The notes under the pieces are model-generated. The model saw only the letters and a program-made list of their open reading frames with translations, was not told where the DNA came from and ran no database searches. A program made the position numbers and the translations under genes. Of a DNA stretch of 62,889 nucleotides, positions 1 to 7,613 are shown one piece after another. The stretch is from NCBI GenBank assembly GCA_036393295.1, contig DASWHF010000037.1:1-62889 (forward strand), given 5' to 3'. Every line of letters begins with the position of its first letter. The first letter of the stretch is position 1. This stretch comes from DASWHF01 sp036393295 (lineage in GTDB: Bacteria > Pseudomonadota > Gammaproteobacteria > Acidiferrobacterales > UBA6901).

Positions 1-138
1 GAATTTCACCTCCTCACCGTAGGTCGTGTAGTCCTTCTCGACCTCGATGACGAGCGCGGTGTCGCCGAGCCGCACGCGGTCGCCGGTGGTCGGGCCGTAC
101 ATGTCGGCGTAGGCGCGGCGCGGAATCTTGAGGCTCAT
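1..138 (-). CDS. ureC: urease subunit alpha, N-terminal part
   Basis: Only the first 46 codons are in the window; the nickel-binding catalytic part lies beyond base 1. The product starts MSLKIPRRAYADMYG and continues with GDRVRLGDT, the conserved opening of UreC, the subunit that hydrolyses urea to ammonia and carbamate in the cytoplasm. Its ATG overlaps the end of ureB by four bases (ATGA), the usual translational coupling. Accessory genes ureE, ureF and ureG are not seen here and would be expected further left. Confidence 0.93.
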   Translation of the reverse strand, partial: MSLKIPRRAYADMYGPTTGDRVRLGDTALVIEVEKDYTTYGEEVKF

Positions 139-452
139 GGCCGGCCTCCCAGTTTGCCCATCACCTTGGCGTTGAAGCCGTAGACCGCGCGCGCGCCGGC
201 AAGCGCGACCAGCTCGACCTCGCGCTCCTGGCCCGGCTCGAAGCGCACCGCCGTGCCGGCCGGGATGTTGAGCCGGAATCCGCGGGCGCGCTCGCGGTCG
301 AACTTGAGCGCCGCGTTGGTCTCGTAGAAGTGGTAATGCGAGCCGACCTGCACCGGCCGGTCGCCGCTGTTGGCGACCGTGAGCCGCAGCGTCGCGCGCC
401 CGGCGTTGAGCTCGATGTCGCCGTCTTCGGTAAGGATTTCACCCGGTATCAT
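135..452 (-). CDS. ureB: urease subunit beta
   Basis: This 105-residue protein has the normal length of UreB, the structural small subunit of bacterial urease. It opens MIPGEILTEDGDIELN and carries the conserved QVGSHYHFYE and FNAKVMGKL stretches of the family. A clear ribosome site (GGAGG, five bases before the ATG) fixes the start. It sits between ureA and ureC but is separated from ureA by a 190-base gap filled by an inverted repeat, unusual for a urease operon, where the subunit genes normally abut. Confidence 0.96.
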   Translation of the reverse strand: MIPGEILTEDGDIELNAGRATLRLTVANSGDRPVQVGSHYHFYETNAALKFDRERARGFRLNIPAGTAVRFEPGQEREVELVALAGARAVYGFNAKVMGKLGGRP

Positions 453-481
453 CGCGTCCTCCGATACAACGATCGATTAGC

Positions 482-618
482 CACGGGGGTCACGGGGAAC
501 ACGGAGGAAAGCAGAGTTAACGTCATGCGGTTTATCCTCCACCGTCGCGGCATCGTCAGGGCTTGGATCTTCGACGAACAGATTTCTCCCCGTGTTCCCC
601 GTGCCCCCCGTGGCAGAC
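482..618. repeat. inverted pair of 9-base repeats between ureA and ureB
   Basis: The left arm (482-508) is three tandem nonamers, CACGGGGGT, CACGGGGAA and CACGGAGGA. The right arm (about 584-615) is the reverse complement of the same kind of units. Over 25 bases the two arms (480-504 and 591-615) differ at one position. An RNA through this gap could form a long hairpin. It interrupts the ureA-ureB spacer and encodes nothing recognisable. Confidence 0.7.
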
Positions 619-642
619 TTTCCAGCCCCAATGCGCGGCGGC

Positions 643-945
643 TCATTCAATCGGTTCGTGTACGGTCACGAGCTTGGTCCCGTCCGGGAAGGTCGCCTCG
701 ACCTGCACCTCGGGGATCATCTCGGCCACGCCGTCCATGACGTCGGCGCGCGTCAGCAGCGTGGCGCCGTAGCTCATCAGCTCGGCGACGCTCCGGCCGT
801 CGCGCGCGCCCTCGAGGATCGCGGCCGAGATATAGGCGACGGCCTCCGGATAGTTGAGCTTCACGCCGCGCGCCTTGCGACGCTCGGCGAGCAGCGCGGC
901 GGTGAAGATCAGCAGCTTGTCCTTCTCGCGGGGTGTCAGTTCCAT
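643..945 (-). CDS. ureA: urease subunit gamma
   Basis: The 100-residue product opens MELTPREKDKLLIFTAALLA and has the family stretches GVKLNYPEAVAYI and MSYGATLLTRADVM, so it is the gamma subunit that forms the urease trimer core with UreB and UreC. Length is that of the family. A GAGG ribosome site precedes the ATG. It follows ureD by 37 bases in the same transcription unit. Confidence 0.97.
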   Translation of the reverse strand: MELTPREKDKLLIFTAALLAERRKARGVKLNYPEAVAYISAAILEGARDGRSVAELMSYGATLLTRADVMDGVAEMIPEVQVEATFPDGTKLVTVHEPIE

Positions 946-982
946 CGTTCCGTCCTCGTAGTTCTCATTGCGCGCTGCGGCG

Positions 983-1828
983 TCAGGTCAGCCACACGCG
1001 CGGCACGACGGCCGCGCGCCCGAACGCGCGCGGCCGCAACGCCTGCCAGGCCGCGGTGAAGCAGCGGCGCGCGGTCTGGGCGTGATCTCCCAGGTACCGG
1101 CACACCAGCACGTCGTCGAGCTGGGTGGCGCTGAACAGCCCGTCGCCGGCCAGGCCCTCGGTCGCCTGCCGCAGCGCGGCGAGCGCGCCCGCAACGTTTG
1201 TTGCGCAGACCAGGGTGCCGATCACGCTGTGGCCGGCCAGTCCCCAGGGCGCACCGAGCACCGGCGCGCCGCCGTCCAGGCGGCTGCGCTCCCACCACAG
1301 CGGCGCGCCGCCGCGGTGAATTTCGAAGCTCAGGTCCAGCCCGCCGCAGCTGTAACGCTCGTCCGCCGCGGGCCGGCCGAGACAGACGATCTCCCAGCCG
1401 AGAAAGCCGGCACCGGGCTCGAGCTCGACGCGCGTCGCGGCGGCGACGCGCGCGCCGTCGTAAACGATGGCCTCCTGCGGCAGCCATTCGAGCCAGGCCC
1501 CGGCGGCGACGCGCAGCACGTTGTGCTGACGCGCCCAGTGCCCGGCGCTACGGTAGAATTTGCCCGCCGCGGGCGTGGTGATCAGCACCCGCGCATCCGC
1601 CTCCAGCGCGATATCGATCCTGAGCTCGTCACCGCCGACCACGCCGCCCGGCGGATGCAGCAGATAGACGTGACAGGCGTCGTCCGGCTCCGGATGAAAG
1701 CTGCGCTGCACCGCGAGCGGCCCGCAGTGGTGGCGGCGCGCCAGCACCGCACGACCGGCGCGCCGGGCGAACCCGAGCGTCAGCTCGGCGCGCCAGCCGC
1801 CCGGCGTGTGCGCGGCCGCATCAGCCAT
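983..1828 (-). CDS. ureD: urease accessory protein UreD
   Basis: This 281-residue protein is UreD (UreH in some species), the scaffold that binds apo-urease and recruits UreF and UreG for nickel insertion. It shows the family stretches LLHPPGGVVGGDEL, TTPAAGKFYRS and WLEWLPQEAIVYDGA. The start at 1828 (MADAAAHTPGG) overlaps the end of the upstream nickel permease gene by eight bases; a longer reading frame continues upstream but only through that gene. It ends 37 bases before ureA. Confidence 0.94.
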   Translation of the reverse strand: MADAAAHTPGGWRAELTLGFARRAGRAVLARRHHCGPLAVQRSFHPEPDDACHVYLLHPPGGVVGGDELRIDIALEADARVLITTPAAGKFYRSAGHWARQHNVLRVAAGAWLEWLPQEAIVYDGARVAAATRVELEPGAGFLGWEIVCLGRPAADERYSCGGLDLSFEIHRGGAPLWWERSRLDGGAPVLGAPWGLAGHSVIGTLVCATNVAGALAALRQATEGLAGDGLFSATQLDDVLVCRYLGDHAQTARRCFTAAWQALRPRAFGRAAVVPRVWLT

Positions 1829-2486
1829 GCAGCAACACCGCGCCGAAACCCATCGCGCCCAGCGCCACCAACGCACGCGTCGCCCGAAGCAGGACATCGC
1901 CGCGGCGGGACAGGCGTTCGAACACGACACCGATCAGGCCGCCGAACACCAGCATCGCGGCAAGCACGCCGACGCCGAACGCAAGCAGATACGCCATGCC
2001 GAACCAAGGCGCGGTACGGCCGGCGACCGGCAGCAACGCCAGCAGCGGCGCCGAACCGGCGGCGCCGTGCATCACGCCGACCAGCAGCGCGCCGTGACGG
2101 TGGCGGTGCGCGCCCCGGTCGCGCGCATGCGTGTGCCAATGGGCGTGCGGCGGCAGGCCGCCGTGCGTATGGAAATGCAGGTGCAGGCGGCGCCGCCACA
2201 GGTCCCACAGCACGAAGGCGCCGATCGCGATCAGCACCGCGCCGACCGCGGCCTCGGCGACGGCGCTCAAGCGCTCCGGGATGGCCATGCCGAGCAGCAG
2301 CACGGCGGCGCCGATGCCGAGCAGGGTGAGGCCGTGCCCGACCGCCCAGCGCGCGCAGAAGGCCAGCGCGCCGCGCCGCCGCGCGCTGGCCAGTCCCGAT
2401 ACCGCCATGATGTGATCCGCGTCGAGGGCGTGCATCAGCCCGAGGCCGAAGGCCAGCCCCAGCACCGCCGGAAAGTCGGCGTCCAT
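1821..2486 (-). CDS. UreH-type nickel permease
   Basis: A 221-residue multi-pass membrane protein. Residues 19-25 read HALDADH, the HX4DH signature of the NiCoT nickel/cobalt permeases, in the first membrane segment. A histidine-rich cytoplasmic loop (about 101-132, many HxH pairs) follows the third segment, as in metal permeases. Placed between the guanidine hydrolase and urease genes, both nickel enzymes, it most likely imports Ni2+. Its start lies one base after the upstream stop (TGACATG) and its end overlaps ureD by eight bases. A HupE/UreJ assignment was considered; the HX4DH motif favours the UreH branch. Confidence 0.85.
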   Translation of the reverse strand: MDADFPAVLGLAFGLGLMHALDADHIMAVSGLASARRRGALAFCARWAVGHGLTLLGIGAAVLLLGMAIPERLSAVAEAAVGAVLIAIGAFVLWDLWRRRLHLHFHTHGGLPPHAHWHTHARDRGAHRHRHGALLVGVMHGAAGSAPLLALLPVAGRTAPWFGMAYLLAFGVGVLAAMLVFGGLIGVVFERLSRRGDVLLRATRALVALGAMGFGAVLLHG

Positions 2487-2487
2487 G

Positions 2488-3681
2488 TCACGCCCCCCAG
2501 CCGCGGATCATGTGGCGGTGCGCACCCATCTTGCCGTGCGCCACCACCGTGCCGAGCACGTCGACGATGGCGCGCATCGCCATCAGCGAGGTGATGTCGG
2601 AGACATCATAAGGCGGCGAGACCTCGACCACCTCCATGCCGATGATGCCTTCCTTCGCCACCTTCGACAGCAGATAGAGGATCTCGCGCGGCAGGAAACC
2701 GCCCGGCTCCGGCCAGCCGGTGCCGGGCACGAAACCGGCGTCCACGCAGTCGATATCGAAGCTGATATAGACGCCGTCGACGTCCTTCCAGGCCATCTCG
2801 AGCGCGATCTCGGCGACCTTGTCGAGGCCGAGCCGCTCGACGTCGTTCATGGTGATGATCGTCGTGTTGCGCTTGCGCGCTTCTTTCACCGCCTGGCGCG
2901 GCACCTGCCAGCCGCCGATGCCGATCTGCACCAGGTTGGTCGCCGGCACGTTGGTCAGGTTGGTGGCGTGGTACCAGGGCGTGGTGTGCATGCGCTCGTC
3001 CAGGTCCTTCTCCTGGATGTCGGCGTGGCGGTCGAAATGGATGATGCCGATCTTCTTGTCGGTCTGGCTGGCGATGCCGCGCACCGTCGGGAAGCCGATC
3101 GAGTGGTCGCCGCCGAGGATCACCGGCATGGCACCGCTGGCGAACACATGCGCCGTCGCCTTGGAGATCTGGTCGAAGGTCTTTTCGATGTTGGCCGGGA
3201 TGGTGAACACGTCGCCGATATCGCACATCGACATCTGCTCGCGCAGGTCGACGCCGATCTCGTAATTGTAGGGCGTGTACAGCGCCGAGATGCGCCGGAT
3301 GCCCTGGGGTCCGAAACGCGTCCCCGGCCGGTAGGTGGTGCCGCCGTCGAAGGGCGCGCCGAGCACGGCGACGTCGTACTTGCCGATGTCTTTGACGTCC
3401 TCGATGTACGGCGCCTTCATGAAGGTATTGATCCCGGCGAAGTGCGGTAGCTCGCCGCGCGCGAAGGTCGGGATCGACTTGTCCTCGATGCTGTCGGCGC
3501 CGGGCAGGCCGAGCTCGAGACAGCGTCTCTCTTCGGCCTCCCAGGCCTTGTGCGGCAGCTCGGCCTCCTTGTGCATCATCTTCCAGCCCTGCAGCTGGGT
3601 CTTGTCGAAGGACGGATGGTGGCGCCGCACGCGCGGCGCGCCGCTCACAGCTCCGGGTCTGCGGAATTTGCTGCGGGTCAT
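2488..3681 (-). CDS. gdmH: guanidine hydrolase (ureohydrolase family)
   Basis: A 397-residue arginase/agmatinase-fold enzyme. Metal ligands are in place: H193 in GGDHS, D217, H219 and D221 in HFDRHADIQ, D309 and D311 in SFDIDCVDAGF. It has a long N-terminal extension (about 100 residues before the Rossmann-like core) and the DRH form of the second motif where arginases have DAH. These traits, together with a guanidine-I riboswitch in the leader and neighbouring nickel and urease genes, point to the Ni2+-dependent guanidine hydrolase described from Synechocystis (Sll1077), which makes urea and ammonia. Start chosen at 3681 because GAGGAG lies nine bases before it; the frame is open further upstream but crosses the riboswitch. 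Agmatinase is the main alternative. Confidence 0.87.
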   Translation of the reverse strand: MTRSKFRRPGAVSGAPRVRRHHPSFDKTQLQGWKMMHKEAELPHKAWEAEERRCLELGLPGADSIEDKSIPTFARGELPHFAGINTFMKAPYIEDVKDIGKYDVAVLGAPFDGGTTYRPGTRFGPQGIRRISALYTPYNYEIGVDLREQMSMCDIGDVFTIPANIEKTFDQISKATAHVFASGAMPVILGGDHSIGFPTVRGIASQTDKKIGIIHFDRHADIQEKDLDERMHTTPWYHATNLTNVPATNLVQIGIGGWQVPRQAVKEARKRNTTIITMNDVERLGLDKVAEIALEMAWKDVDGVYISFDIDCVDAGFVPGTGWPEPGGFLPREILYLLSKVAKEGIIGMEVVEVSPPYDVSDITSLMAMRAIVDVLGTVVAHGKMGAHRHMIRGWGA

Positions 3682-3735
3682 GGATGATTGCTCCTCATAA
3701 TGGGTGGTACACGGTGGCTCGCCGAGCGAGGTCCT

Positions 3736-3840
3736 GGCTCTCCCGGGCTTTTGTCCCGCCGTGTAACCCCCAAGCGGAGGTCGACGACCCTCGGACCAGC
3801 CGCCCGCGCGCCGCGCGGGCCGGAACCCTAGTCGTCCGTT
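3736..3840 (-). promoter_or_regulatory. guanidine-I riboswitch (ykkC) before gdmH
   Basis: Read on the minus strand, the leader contains in order CTAGGGTTCCGG (near 3832-3821), CTGGTCCGAGGG (near 3801-3790), and ACACGGCGGGACAAAAGCCC (3764-3745) followed by GGGAGA. These are the conserved segments of the guanidine-I aptamer, which turns genes on when guanidine binds. About 55 bases separate its 3' end from the gdmH ATG. No U-run follows at once, so the expression platform may act on translation, but that is inference. Confidence 0.93.
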
Positions 3841-3901
3841 TGCCGAATTCCTCGAAGCGCGCGGCTCGCACCGATCGCCCCTCGGACTCGCGAGAGCGAA
3901 A

Positions 3902-3917
3902 AGCAATCTCCGTGCCA
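3902..3917 (-). promoter_or_regulatory. sigma-54 promoter, gdmH arm
   Basis: On the minus strand the bases read TGGCACGGAGATTGCT. GG and GC are separated by exactly ten bases, and TGGCAC and TTGC match the -24/-12 consensus fully. Transcription would start near 3891, about 50 bases before the guanidine-I aptamer. Such matches arise by chance, but the mirrored one on the other arm makes this convincing. Confidence 0.72.
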
Positions 3918-4093
3918 CTGGACTCAAATCGTTGCGATCGCTCCGGGCATACCGCTCGAGCGGGCAGAGCGGCACCGTCTAGCGCGCGGAAACCAAAGCG
4001 GTTTCTCGAACGGCGGCGCGCCGGACAACCACCGGGCACCGCCACGGCGGCGCGGTTCACCGGGACTGCCATCGGGCCCGTCGGGGTCGCGCG

Positions 4094-4131
4094 CTCACCA
4101 TTTTGGATCATCGATGTTTCAACTTGGTGCA
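4094..4131. promoter_or_regulatory. possible NtrC-type enhancer sites shared by both arms
   Basis: Two imperfect dyads sit mid-way between the two sigma-54 promoters: TCACCATTTTGGATC (4095-4109) and TTCAACTTGGTGCA (4118-4131). They resemble the GCACCA-N3-TGGTGC type operator of NtrC; the second has a perfect right half. They lie roughly 170-200 bases from each promoter, a workable distance for an enhancer-binding activator. The matches are partial, so this is a candidate only. Confidence 0.3.
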
Positions 4132-4297
4132 GCGGGCATGATCCGAGAGCAGCGCGCTTGCGCTGCGCTGGTGCCGACGATGTCGCGATCGCGCACATCG
4201 CTAACGCCGATTTCAAAACGAAAACCGCGCGATAGGGCGCATCCCGGCGCGTGCTTCGTGGTAGTGCACAGGCGCGGAGAACCACGCACCGGCAACC

Positions 4298-4312
4298 GGC
4301 ACAGGAATTGCA
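4298..4312 (+). promoter_or_regulatory. sigma-54 promoter, transporter arm
   Basis: The bases CGGCACAGGAATTGCA (from 4297) place GG and GC ten bases apart, with CGGCAC and TTGCA close to the TGGCAC/TTGC consensus. The expected transcription start, near 4323, falls just at the 5' edge of the guanidine-I aptamer, so the RNA would begin with the riboswitch. Confidence 0.7.
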
Positions 4313-4324
4313 ATGTCGCTCACA

Positions 4325-4432
4325 GCATCTAGGGTTCCGGTCTTCGCGACACCGAAGACGGCTGGTCCGAGGGATGCAGTCCGCTCGCCTCGCGCAGCCG
4401 GATACACGGCGGGACAAAAGCCCGGGAGACGA
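4325..4432 (+). promoter_or_regulatory. guanidine-I riboswitch (ykkC) before the ABC importer
   Basis: The aptamer segments appear in order: CTAGGGTTCCGG (4329), CTGGTCCGAGGG (4362-4373) and ACACGGCGGGACAAAAGCCC (4404-4423) with GGGAGA following. A variable hairpin (GTCTTCG...CGAAGAC) fills the middle. About 113 bases lie between the aptamer and the binding-protein ATG. The sequence is clearly homologous to, but not a copy of, the switch on the other arm. Confidence 0.93.
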
Positions 4433-4545
4433 TCACCGCAGGATCAGGCGGGAGCATCTTCACGGCGCCATCGCGCTGGCCGGCCCGTGACTCCCACCTT
4501 CCGCGGTGCACCACAGTGGCAGCACGATCTCGACGAGGGTGTGTC

Positions 4546-5628
4546 ATGCGAGGCTCATTCAAGAATCTGTTCGGCGCGGTATCCCTGGCGGCTTGCGCCG
4601 CCGTCCTGGCGTTCTCCGTGGCAGGCCCGGCGACGGCCGAGACGCCGAAATTCCGGATCGCCTGGTCGATCTACGTCGGCTGGATGCCCTGGGACTACGC
4701 GCAGTCGCAGGGTATCGTCAAGAAATGGGCCGGCAAGTACGGCATCGACGTCGAGCTGGTGCAGATCAACGACTACATCGAGTCGATCAACCAGTACACG
4801 GCCGGCAAGTTCGACGGGGTGGTGCTCACCAACATGGACGCGCTGACCATCCCCGCGGCCGGCGGCGTCGACACCACGGCGCTGATCGTCGGCGATTTCT
4901 CCGACGGCAACGACGGCATCGTGCTGAAGAACGCCGCATCGCTCAAGGACATCCCGGGACGGCGGGTGCACCTGGTCGAGCTGTCGGTGTCGCATTACCT
5001 GCTGGCGCGCGGCCTCGATCAGGTCGCCCTGAGCGAGCGCGACATCACCGTCGTCAACACCTCGGACGCCGACATCGTCGCCGCCTTCAAGTCGCCGCAG
5101 GCGACCGCGGTGGTCACCTGGAATCCGCAGCTCGCCGAGGTCGCGGCGACGCCGGGCGCGGCGCGGGTGTTCGATTCGAGCCGGATCCCGGGCGAGATCA
5201 TCGACATGCTGGTGGTGAACACCGCCACGCTGAACAAGCACCCCAAGCTCGGCAAGGCCCTGGCCGGTGCCTGGTACGAGACCATGGCGATCATGGCCAG
5301 CGACGACGCGCGCGGCCGCGCGGCGCGCGCCCTGATGGGCAAAGCCTCCGGCACCGACCTCGCCGGCTACGACAGCCAGCTCAAGACCACGCGCATGTTC
5401 TACAACGCGGCCGAGGCGGTGACCTTCACGCGCGGCCCGAAACTGATGGAAACCATGGACCGGGTGCGGCGCTTCTCCTTCGACCACGGCATCCTCGGCG
5501 AGGGCGCGAAGAGCGTCGACGCGGTCGGCATCGGCTTTCCGGGCGGCAAGACCCTGGGCGCGGCCGGGAACGTCAAGCTGCGCTTCAACGCCGACTACAT
5601 GGCGATGGCGGCCGGCGGCAAGCTCTGA
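4546..5628 (+). CDS. ABC importer periplasmic binding protein (guanidine-linked)
   Basis: A 360-residue secreted protein with a signal peptide (positively charged start, hydrophobic 11-28, cleavage near ATAE). The mature part opens with FRIAWSIYVGWMPWDYAQS, typical of the nitrate/taurine/NMT1-like binding proteins found beside urea carboxylase and guanidine genes. Start set at 4546 with GAGG eight bases upstream; ten extra residues in frame before it would spoil the signal peptide. It is the first gene after the riboswitch, so guanidine is the likely ligand; a related amidine or urea-like ligand cannot be excluded. Confidence 0.85.
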   Translation: MRGSFKNLFGAVSLAACAAVLAFSVAGPATAETPKFRIAWSIYVGWMPWDYAQSQGIVKKWAGKYGIDVELVQINDYIESINQYTAGKFDGVVLTNMDALTIPAAGGVDTTALIVGDFSDGNDGIVLKNAASLKDIPGRRVHLVELSVSHYLLARGLDQVALSERDITVVNTSDADIVAAFKSPQATAVVTWNPQLAEVAATPGAARVFDSSRIPGEIIDMLVVNTATLNKHPKLGKALAGAWYETMAIMASDDARGRAARALMGKASGTDLAGYDSQLKTTRMFYNAAEAVTFTRGPKLMETMDRVRRFSFDHGILGEGAKSVDAVGIGFPGGKTLGAAGNVKLRFNADYMAMAAGGKL

Positions 5629-5641
5629 ACCGCCATCCGGC

Positions 5642-6466
5642 ATGCGGCGGCTCGTCAATCTCCGGCCCGGCAGGATGGGCGCGTTCTATCTGGGCGCGCT
5701 GCCGTTCCTGCTCGTGTTGCTGATCTATCTCGTCGCCTCCGACCTGCGGCTCGCCGCGAACCCGGACGACAAGCTGCTGCCCTCGTTCGCACGCATCGGC
5801 GCCGCGATCGCCGACCTGGCGCTCGAGCCGAACGTGCGCAGCGGCGAGCTCACGCTGTGGGTCGACACCGCGGCCAGCCTGCGGCGCCTGCTGCTGGGCC
5901 TGGCCATCGCCGCGGTCGCGGGGTTCGGGTTCGGCGTCCTCACCGGCCTCGTCCCCTACGCGCGCGCCGCGCTCGCGCCGTTCATCGCGGTGCTGTCGAT
6001 GGTCCCGCCGCTCGCGATCCTGCCGGTCCTGTTCATCGTCTTCGGCCTCGACGAGGTCTCGAAGATCGTGCTGATCGTGATCGGCGTCACGCCGTTCATC
6101 ATGCGCGACCTGGCGATGCGCGTCGCCGAGCTGCCCGACGAGCAGCTCGTCAAGGCCCAGACGCTCGGCGCCTCGACCTGGCAGATGGCGCTGCGCGTGG
6201 TCGGCCCGCAGATGCTGCCGCGCCTGATCGACGCGCTGCGCCTGAGCCTCGGCCCGGCCTGGCTGTTCCTGATCGCCGCCGAGGCGATCGCCGCCACCGA
6301 GGGGCTAGGCTACCGGATCTTTCTGCTGCGCCGCTATCTGGCGATGGACAGCATCCTGCCCTACGTCGCGTGGATCACGCTGCTGGCCTTCGGCCTCGAT
6401 CTGCTGCTGAGGCAGCTGTCGCGCCGCGCCTTCCCCTGGTTCCAGCCCGGAGGGCGGCGCGCGTGA
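5642..6466 (+). CDS. ABC importer permease
   Basis: A 274-residue inner-membrane protein with about six hydrophobic segments and the EAA loop region (around residues 162-190, ...VKAQTLGASTWQMALRV) that contacts the ATPase. The fold is that of the SsuC/TauC/NrtB permease family. It follows the binding protein by 13 bases, and its TGA overlaps the GTG start of the ATPase gene, so the three form one operon under the guanidine riboswitch. Confidence 0.88.
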   Translation: MRRLVNLRPGRMGAFYLGALPFLLVLLIYLVASDLRLAANPDDKLLPSFARIGAAIADLALEPNVRSGELTLWVDTAASLRRLLLGLAIAAVAGFGFGVLTGLVPYARAALAPFIAVLSMVPPLAILPVLFIVFGLDEVSKIVLIVIGVTPFIMRDLAMRVAELPDEQLVKAQTLGASTWQMALRVVGPQMLPRLIDALRLSLGPAWLFLIAAEAIAATEGLGYRIFLLRRYLAMDSILPYVAWITLLAFGLDLLLRQLSRRAFPWFQPGGRRA

Positions 6467-7284
6467 GCCGGATCGTGGCGAGGAATGTCTGGAAGGAATA
6501 CGGCGACCAGGTCGTGCTGGAGCGCGTCAATCTGGACATCGGCGAGCGCGAGTTCTGCACCCTGGTCGGCGCCTCGGGCTGCGGCAAGACCACCTTCCTG
6601 CGATTGCTGCTCGGCCAGGAGCGGCCGAGCCGCGGCGAGCTGCTGCTCGACGGCCGGCCGTGGCCGGCGGAACCCGGCCCGGACCGCGGCGTCGTGTTCC
6701 AGCGCTACTCGGTGTTCCCGCACCTGAGCGTGCTCGACAACGTGCTGCTCGGCCTGGAGCTTAGGCGCGCGCGGCTCGCCGGGCGGCTGTTCGGCGCCGC
6801 GCGCCGTCGCGCCCGCGACGAGGCCGGGAAGATGCTCGACGCGGTCGGTCTCGGCGCGGCGCGCGACAAGTACCCGCACATGCTGTCGGGCGGCATGCAA
6901 CAGCGCCTGGCGATCGCCCAATCGCTGGTGCACCGGCCCAGGCTGCTGCTGCTCGACGAGCCGTTCGGCGCCCTCGACCCGGGCATCCGCGCCGACATGC
7001 ACCGGCTCATCGTCGGGCTGTGGGAGCGGAGCGACACCACGGTGGTCATGATCACCCACGACCTCAAGGAGGGCTTCGCCCTCGGCACGCGGCTGCTGGT
7101 GTTCGACAAGCCGCGGCTCGACGCGCAGGCGCCGGAGGCCTACGGCGCCACGATCACCTACGACCTGCCGCTGGGCAAGCGCGGCGCGCCGCCGCTCGAA
7201 ACGCTGAGCGCCGCTACCGCGCGCACCGCGTGGTTCCAGCACGATATGGCGGCGGTGCGAAGCTCTGCAGCACCAACGAAATGA
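6463..7284 (+). CDS. ABC importer ATP-binding protein
   Basis: A 273-residue SsuB/TauB/NrtD-like ATPase: Walker A GASGCGKTT (36-44), Q loop VVFQRYSVFP, signature LSGGMQQR, Walker B LLLLDEPFGALD and H-loop MITHDLKEG. The GTG at 6463 overlaps the permease stop (GTGA) and is the only sensible start. It powers import of the ligand bound by the upstream protein. The gene ends eight bases before a convergent small gene. Confidence 0.92.
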   Translation: MSRIVARNVWKEYGDQVVLERVNLDIGEREFCTLVGASGCGKTTFLRLLLGQERPSRGELLLDGRPWPAEPGPDRGVVFQRYSVFPHLSVLDNVLLGLELRRARLAGRLFGAARRRARDEAGKMLDAVGLGAARDKYPHMLSGGMQQRLAIAQSLVHRPRLLLLDEPFGALDPGIRADMHRLIVGLWERSDTTVVMITHDLKEGFALGTRLLVFDKPRLDAQAPEAYGATITYDLPLGKRGAPPLETLSAATARTAWFQHDMAAVRSSAAPTK

Positions 7285-7292
7285 CCGTAAGG

Positions 7293-7613
7293 CTAGCGCA
7301 GGCCGTCCACGCGTCTGCCGACATGGGGATGGACGGTGCGTCCGGTTGCGGCCGGTCGTCCTTCCTCGAAGACCGCCAGCTCGGCCTGCTCGGCGGGCTG
7401 CCGCGCGAGAATTGCCTGCAGGTGGTCGATGCGACGCCCGATGTACGCGGGACCCGACGAATAGGTCGTGCCGGAAGGTTCCGCGGCGGATACCTTCGCC
7501 GGCTGCACCTGATCCACGCGGCGACCGCTGCCGGCATCGCTCGAAACGCTCACGGCACCCAGCCCTAGGAATACCCCGGAAGCAAACAGCGCCAAAGATT
7601 TGCGAGTGTTCAT
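7293..7613 (-). CDS. small secreted protein of unknown function
   Basis: A 106-residue product with an N-terminal signal peptide (MNTRKSLALFASGVFLGLGA). The mature part is hydrophilic and ends with a charged segment holding two IGRRID/VGRRVD-like repeats. A strong GGAGG site lies seven bases before the ATG at 7613. I recognise no family. It converges on the ABC ATPase gene with only eight bases between them, so it is probably expressed separately from the guanidine operon. Confidence 0.6.
   Translation of the reverse strand: MNTRKSLALFASGVFLGLGAVSVSSDAGSGRRVDQVQPAKVSAAEPSGTTYSSGPAYIGRRIDHLQAILARQPAEQAELAVFEEGRPAATGRTVHPHVGRRVDGLR

Noticed and set aside
2488..3681. Agmatinase (SpeB) call for the ureohydrolase
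   Set aside because: The guanidine-I riboswitch, the DRHAD motif, the long N-terminal extension and nickel/urease neighbours favour guanidine hydrolase. Agmatinase genes usually sit with speA or polyamine genes.
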